A DNA stretch of 18,120 nucleotides from an uncultured Blautia sp. Its GTDB lineage: Bacteria; Bacillota_A; Clostridia; Lachnospirales; Lachnospiraceae. Positions 14,604-18,120 of the stretch are shown here, piece after piece. The notes beneath the pieces are model-generated. The model made no database searches, was not told where the DNA came from, and worked only from the letters and a program-made list of their open reading frames with translations. The DNA lies in assembly GCA_905209435.1 (NCBI GenBank), contig CAJLTE010000068.1, positions 1 through 18,120 of the forward strand, written 5' to 3'. The stretch's first letter is position 1; each line of letters opens with the position of its first letter. Made by a program: the position numbers and the translations under genes.

Positions 14604-15647
14604 ATGGGAGGTGTACTCTCCTACAGCGGACTTTCCACGAAAATCCGCGCGATGCAGAGCAGGCTTACTACTATAGATCAGTTTGAAGAAATTCTTCAGC
14701 TGACTGATGTCACACAGGTAGCTGCCTATCTGAAGAGAATGCCGGAATACTCTTCCAAGTGGGATGCACTGGATGAAAATACTCTTCACCGAGGTCAGAT
14801 TGAGAAACTTCTGAAAAAATCTATATTTCAGAATTTCTCCAGAATTTACCACTTTGCAAACCCGGAACAACGTAAATTTCTGGATCTGTATTCCAAGCGA
14901 TATGAAATCCGTGTACTGAAAGAAGTCATGACAAATATTTTTGATCACCGTGACACGGACCCTGTAGATGTCTCTCCGTACCGTGATTTTTTCCGCCTGC
15001 ATTCTAACATTGATGTAGACCGGATCACTACCTGTTCCTCTATGGAGGAACTGATCTCCTGCCTCAAGGGAAATGAATTTTATATCCCTCTTTCTAAGAT
15101 ACAGGAGCATGATACAGCACTTCTTTTTGACTATGGTATGGCACTGGATCTGTATTACTTTACCCAGATCTGGAACATTCGGAAGAAGCTGTTCAGAGGT
15201 AAAGATCTGGAAGAAATCACACGTACTTACGGTGAAAAATTTGATATGCTGAACCTGCAGTTTATCCAGCGTTCCAAACGATATTACAATATGGACCCGG
15301 CAAGTATTTATGCCTTGCTGATCCCTATGAATTACAAATTAAAGAAAGAAGAGATCACCGCTCTGGTAGAAGCTCCGACATACGAAGATGCCAGAAGAAT
15401 TTTCCAGAAAACATGGTACGGTAATAAGTATGAGCAGCTTACTGTTGCAAATCTGGAAGAATTTTACAACCATATCCACCGCACAATTCTTGAAAAAGAA
15501 GCACACAGAAATCCATATTCTGTAGCAGTGATCTATTCCTATTTATATAATAAGGAACACGAAGTAAACCGTCTGACAATCGCAATCGAATGCGTCCGTT
15601 ACAATGTGCCACATGATGAAGCTATGCGTTATATATGCAATAACTAG
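14604..15647 (+). CDS. ntpC: V-type ATP synthase subunit C
   Basis: 347 aa, ATG at 14604 with AAAGGAAG upstream. Subunit C (AC39/d type) is the funnel-shaped protein linking the central rotor stalk to the membrane ring of K subunits. The sequence is helical, Tyr- and Arg-rich and soluble, starts GGVLSYSGLSTKIRAMQSRL, and contains the YDFFRLHSNIDVDRI-like segment and the repeated LEEF/YNHIHR helical pattern of the family. It ends 11 bases before subunit I, whose ribosome site overlaps its stop region, so the two are tightly coupled. Length is normal. Confidence 0.88.
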   Translation: MGGVLSYSGLSTKIRAMQSRLTTIDQFEEILQLTDVTQVAAYLKRMPEYSSKWDALDENTLHRGQIEKLLKKSIFQNFSRIYHFANPEQRKFLDLYSKRYEIRVLKEVMTNIFDHRDTDPVDVSPYRDFFRLHSNIDVDRITTCSSMEELISCLKGNEFYIPLSKIQEHDTALLFDYGMALDLYYFTQIWNIRKKLFRGKDLEEITRTYGEKFDMLNLQFIQRSKRYYNMDPASIYALLIPMNYKLKKEEITALVEAPTYEDARRIFQKTWYGNKYEQLTVANLEEFYNHIHRTILEKEAHRNPYSVAVIYSYLYNKEHEVNRLTIAIECVRYNVPHDEAMRYICNN

Positions 15648-15658
15648 GAGGTGAATTT

Positions 15659-17605
15659 ATGATTGAGAAAATGAAGTTTCTGAGCATTACCGGACCTAAA
15701 ACCGATATTGACAGAGTGGTAAACACCTACCTTTCCAAATATGAAATTCATCTGGAAAATGCCCTTTCCGAGCTGACCGCTGTAGAGAGTCTGTCTCCAT
15801 TTATGGAAATCAACCCATACAAAGAGGCACTCACTACTGCCAACAGCTTTTATGAGGAACTGGCAGATCCGGAGAAGGTTTCTGTCAAACCAATGGAAAC
15901 AGAACAGGCGTTAAATACCATCCGCAAGATTCAGTCCGACTATCAGGAACTAAGCAATACACGCGCTGATCTGGAAAACCAGCTTGCAGCACTGGATGAG
16001 TCTCTGCGAGTGATCCGTCCGTTCAGAAATATCAATTACAATATTTCCTCAATTCTGAAATTCCAGTTCATACACTTCCGTTTTGGAAGAATTGAAAAGG
16101 AATACTACCAGAAATTTGAGAAGTATATTTACGAAAATCTGGACACGATCTTTATTAAATGTGATGAAGATGACCAGTACATCTGGGGACTGTATTTTGT
16201 TCCTGAGCACGAAGCCCAAAAGGTAAAAGCGGTCTATTCTTCTATGCATTTTGAGCGTATTTATATGCCGGATACTTATGAGGGAACAGCCAAAGAAGCC
16301 TTCGAACAGCTCACTCAGAAACGCAACAGAGTAGCTGCCGACCTGGCATCTGCTAATCAGAAAAAAGCTGATTTCCTTCTCAGAAATCAGAACGATATTG
16401 TTGCCTCTCACAACGCCATTGCACAGCTCTCCGGTAACTTCGATGTGCGCAGACTTGCAGCATGTACACATGGACATGGAGACAAAGATGTTTTCTATAT
16501 CTTATGTGGATGGATGACAGAGAAAGATGCACATTCCTTCCAGGAAGATATCAAAGACGACAGCCACATCTTCTGTATCATTGACGGAGAAGAAGATGAA
16601 CACCTGAAACCAGGTGTACACCAGCAGCCACCGACAAAACTGAAGAATCCGAAACTGTTCAAACCATTTGAAATGTACATTAAAATGTATGGTCTTCCAG
16701 CCTACAATGAGATGGATCCGACATGGTTTGTAGCACTGACTTATTCCTTTATTTTCGGTGCAATGTTCGGCGATGTAGGACAGGGATTACTGCTTTTTAT
16801 CGGCGGTTTCCTTCTTTACAAATTTAAACATATCACACTGGCAGGCATCATAAGCTGCGCAGGTGTTTTCTCCACATTCTTCGGATTTATGTTCGGAAGT
16901 ATTTTCGGATTTGAAGATGTGATACCTGCATTGTGGCTTCGTCCGATGAATAATATGATGTCCGTTCCGTTTATCGGAAAACTGAACACCGTATTTATCA
17001 TTGCCATTGGTTTTGGTATGGGAATCATCCTTTTATGTATGGTATTTAACATTCTGAATGCGTGGAAATCCGGAGATATTGAACATATCTGGTTCGATAC
17101 AAACTCTGTTGCAGGTCTGGTATTTTACGGATCAGCAGTCATTTCCATTGCGCTGATTCTGACAGGACACACACTTCCGGGAGGAATCGTATTGTTTATC
17201 ATGTTCGGCGTACCGCTGATCCTGATCTTCCTGAAAGAGCCGCTTACTGCCCTCATTGAGAAGAAATCAGAAGTTATGCCGAAAGAAAAAGGAATGTTCA
17301 TTGTACAGGGACTTTTCGAAATGTTCGAAGTCCTGTTAAGCTATTTTTCCAATACTCTTTCCTTTGTCCGTATCGGAGCATTTGCAGTCAGTCATGCAGC
17401 TATGATGGAAGTTGTTCTTATGCTTGCAGGTGCAGAAAGCGGAAATCTGAACTGGGTAGTGGTAGTCCTCGGAAACCTTTTTGTATGCGGTATGGAAGGT
17501 TTGATCGTCGGTATCCAGGTACTTCGTCTGGAATATTATGAAATGTTCAGCCGCTTCTACAAGGGTACAGGACGTAAATTTGAACCATTCCGCTCTGTTA
17601 AATAA
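15659..17605 (+). CDS. ntpI: V-type ATP synthase subunit I
   Basis: 648 aa, ATG at 15659 with AGGAGGTG seven bases upstream. This is the membrane stator (subunit a homologue) that forms the ion half-channels against the K ring. Residues 1 to about 350 are cytosolic, with coiled-coil stretches and a second alpha/beta part. The membrane half begins near TWFVALTYSFIFGAMFGDVG and continues with about seven or eight hydrophobic segments. The essential arginine is visible as Arg571 in NTLSFVRIGAF, followed by AVSHAAMMEV and the conserved GLIVGIQVLRLEYYEMFSRF end. Length and motifs are those of an intact subunit. Confidence 0.95.
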   Translation: MIEKMKFLSITGPKTDIDRVVNTYLSKYEIHLENALSELTAVESLSPFMEINPYKEALTTANSFYEELADPEKVSVKPMETEQALNTIRKIQSDYQELSNTRADLENQLAALDESLRVIRPFRNINYNISSILKFQFIHFRFGRIEKEYYQKFEKYIYENLDTIFIKCDEDDQYIWGLYFVPEHEAQKVKAVYSSMHFERIYMPDTYEGTAKEAFEQLTQKRNRVAADLASANQKKADFLLRNQNDIVASHNAIAQLSGNFDVRRLAACTHGHGDKDVFYILCGWMTEKDAHSFQEDIKDDSHIFCIIDGEEDEHLKPGVHQQPPTKLKNPKLFKPFEMYIKMYGLPAYNEMDPTWFVALTYSFIFGAMFGDVGQGLLLFIGGFLLYKFKHITLAGIISCAGVFSTFFGFMFGSIFGFEDVIPALWLRPMNNMMSVPFIGKLNTVFIIAIGFGMGIILLCMVFNILNAWKSGDIEHIWFDTNSVAGLVFYGSAVISIALILTGHTLPGGIVLFIMFGVPLILIFLKEPLTALIEKKSEVMPKEKGMFIVQGLFEMFEVLLSYFSNTLSFVRIGAFAVSHAAMMEVVLMLAGAESGNLNWVVVVLGNLFVCGMEGLIVGIQVLRLEYYEMFSRFYKGTGRKFEPFRSVK

Positions 17606-17638
17606 GCAAAAAAGACAGATATAAAGAAGTGTAGGGAT

Positions 17639-17654
17639 CAGATATTTTTATCTG
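17639..17654 (+). other. Intercistronic hairpin before the K subunit gene
   Basis: CAGATA (17639-17644) and TATCTG (17649-17654) with a TTTT loop lie in the 100-base gap between subunits I and K. There is no T-run after it, so it is not a terminator. It may mark an RNA processing or stabilising site, since the K subunit is needed in many more copies than I. Confidence 0.35.
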
Positions 17655-17705
17655 AATAAACCAGATTTATAAATAGAAAATTATGAACTAAGAGGAGATT
17701 TAATT

Positions 17706-18120
17706 ATGACAACAATAGCACAGATTATTTTAGCAATTGCACTGGTACTCAGCATTATTCTTCCATTTGGCTACTATCTCATCGGTGAAAAAAACCGCGG
17801 TCGCTACAAAACAGCCATCGGAGTAAACGCATTTTTCTTCTTTGGCACAATGCTTATCGCTATCGCAGTAATGTTTACAGGTGCTTCTTCTGTACAGGCT
17901 GCAGTCGGATCTGAAGCAGGTCTTGCAACAGGTATGGGTTACATCGCAGCAGCCCTTGTAACAGGACTCTCCTGTATCGGTGGTGGTATTGCCGTTGCCA
18001 GTGCGGCAAGCGCAGCATTAGGTGCAATCAGTGAAGACCAGAGTATCCTTGGTAAATCTCTGATCTTCGTAGGTCTTGCAGAAGGTGTTGCCCTTTATGG
18101 ACTGATCATCTCCTTCATGA
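17706..18120 (+). CDS. ntpK: V-type ATP synthase subunit K (proteolipid), partial
   Basis: 138 codons from the ATG at 17706 (AGAGGAG upstream), running off the window; about 20 residues are probably missing. Four hydrophobic helices form two hairpins: about 4-27, 36-58, 75-108 and 117-138. The second hairpin is canonical, with the glycine-rich GLSCIGGGIAVASAASAA and the ion-binding carboxylate Glu126 in GLAEGVALYG. The first hairpin has no carboxylate and no glycine motif, so each subunit carries one ion site. The residue after Glu126 is Gly rather than Ser or Thr, which are common in sodium-binding rings; proton use is therefore somewhat more likely, but this is weak inference. Confidence 0.93.
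   Translation, partial: MTTIAQIILAIALVLSIILPFGYYLIGEKNRGRYKTAIGVNAFFFFGTMLIAIAVMFTGASSVQAAVGSEAGLATGMGYIAAALVTGLSCIGGGIAVASAASAALGAISEDQSILGKSLIFVGLAEGVALYGLIISFM

Overview
The window looks like a chromosomal stretch from a gut-type Lachnospiraceae relative (Firmicutes, Clostridia). This rests on moderate-to-low GC, AGGAGG-type ribosome binding sites, TTGACA/TATAAT promoters with 17-bp spacers, a V-type ATP synthase operon, and a GH31 glycosidase beside short dispersed palindromic repeats. The genus cannot be fixed from sequence alone.

Region 1 (1-5.75 kb, minus strand, AT-rich, accessory). A two-gene module is present twice: a small DUF4869-like protein followed by a P-loop ATPase with a possible TOPRIM-like domain. 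The copies lie at 5742-4549 and 1528-109, and the ATPase of the first is truncated. Between them sits what I read as a retron: an unknown 229-aa gene, a structured non-coding RNA with msr/msd architecture (11-bp a1/a2 outer repeats and a 30-bp perfect hairpin), a short ORF with a nucleoside-deoxyribosyltransferase-like (NDT) N-terminal half, and a reverse transcriptase with a YADD motif. A near-consensus promoter inside the 3' end of the 229-aa gene would start transcription almost exactly at a1. The NDT-like ORF and the RT ORF read as one roughly 655-aa effector-RT fusion broken by a single-base shift in an A4 run.

Region 2 (5.85-11.5 kb). guaA (GMP synthase, minus) has its own promoter and terminator. 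Divergent from it are two tandem, sequence-related, apparently non-coding transcription units on the plus strand. Each has a GNRA-capped hairpin, a CUCCUUC stretch and an intrinsic terminator. Then come a family of short dispersed repeats, a GH31 glycoside hydrolase (minus), and a tRNA-Lys(CUU) gene with a clear promoter and terminator.

Region 3 (11.5-13.8 kb, minus). A possible 51-aa ORF, trmB (tRNA m7G46 methyltransferase) and a guanine deaminase, the last two probably co-transcribed. guaA and guanine deaminase are both purine genes but lie about 5 kb apart with separate promoters.

Region 4 (13.85-18.12 kb, plus). A 152-bp inverted-repeat-bounded element, then a V-type ATP synthase operon: stalk subunit G/H, C, I and K. 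K is cut by the window end, and an attenuator-like hairpin lies in the leader.

No CRISPR array, IS transposase or integrase is visible.
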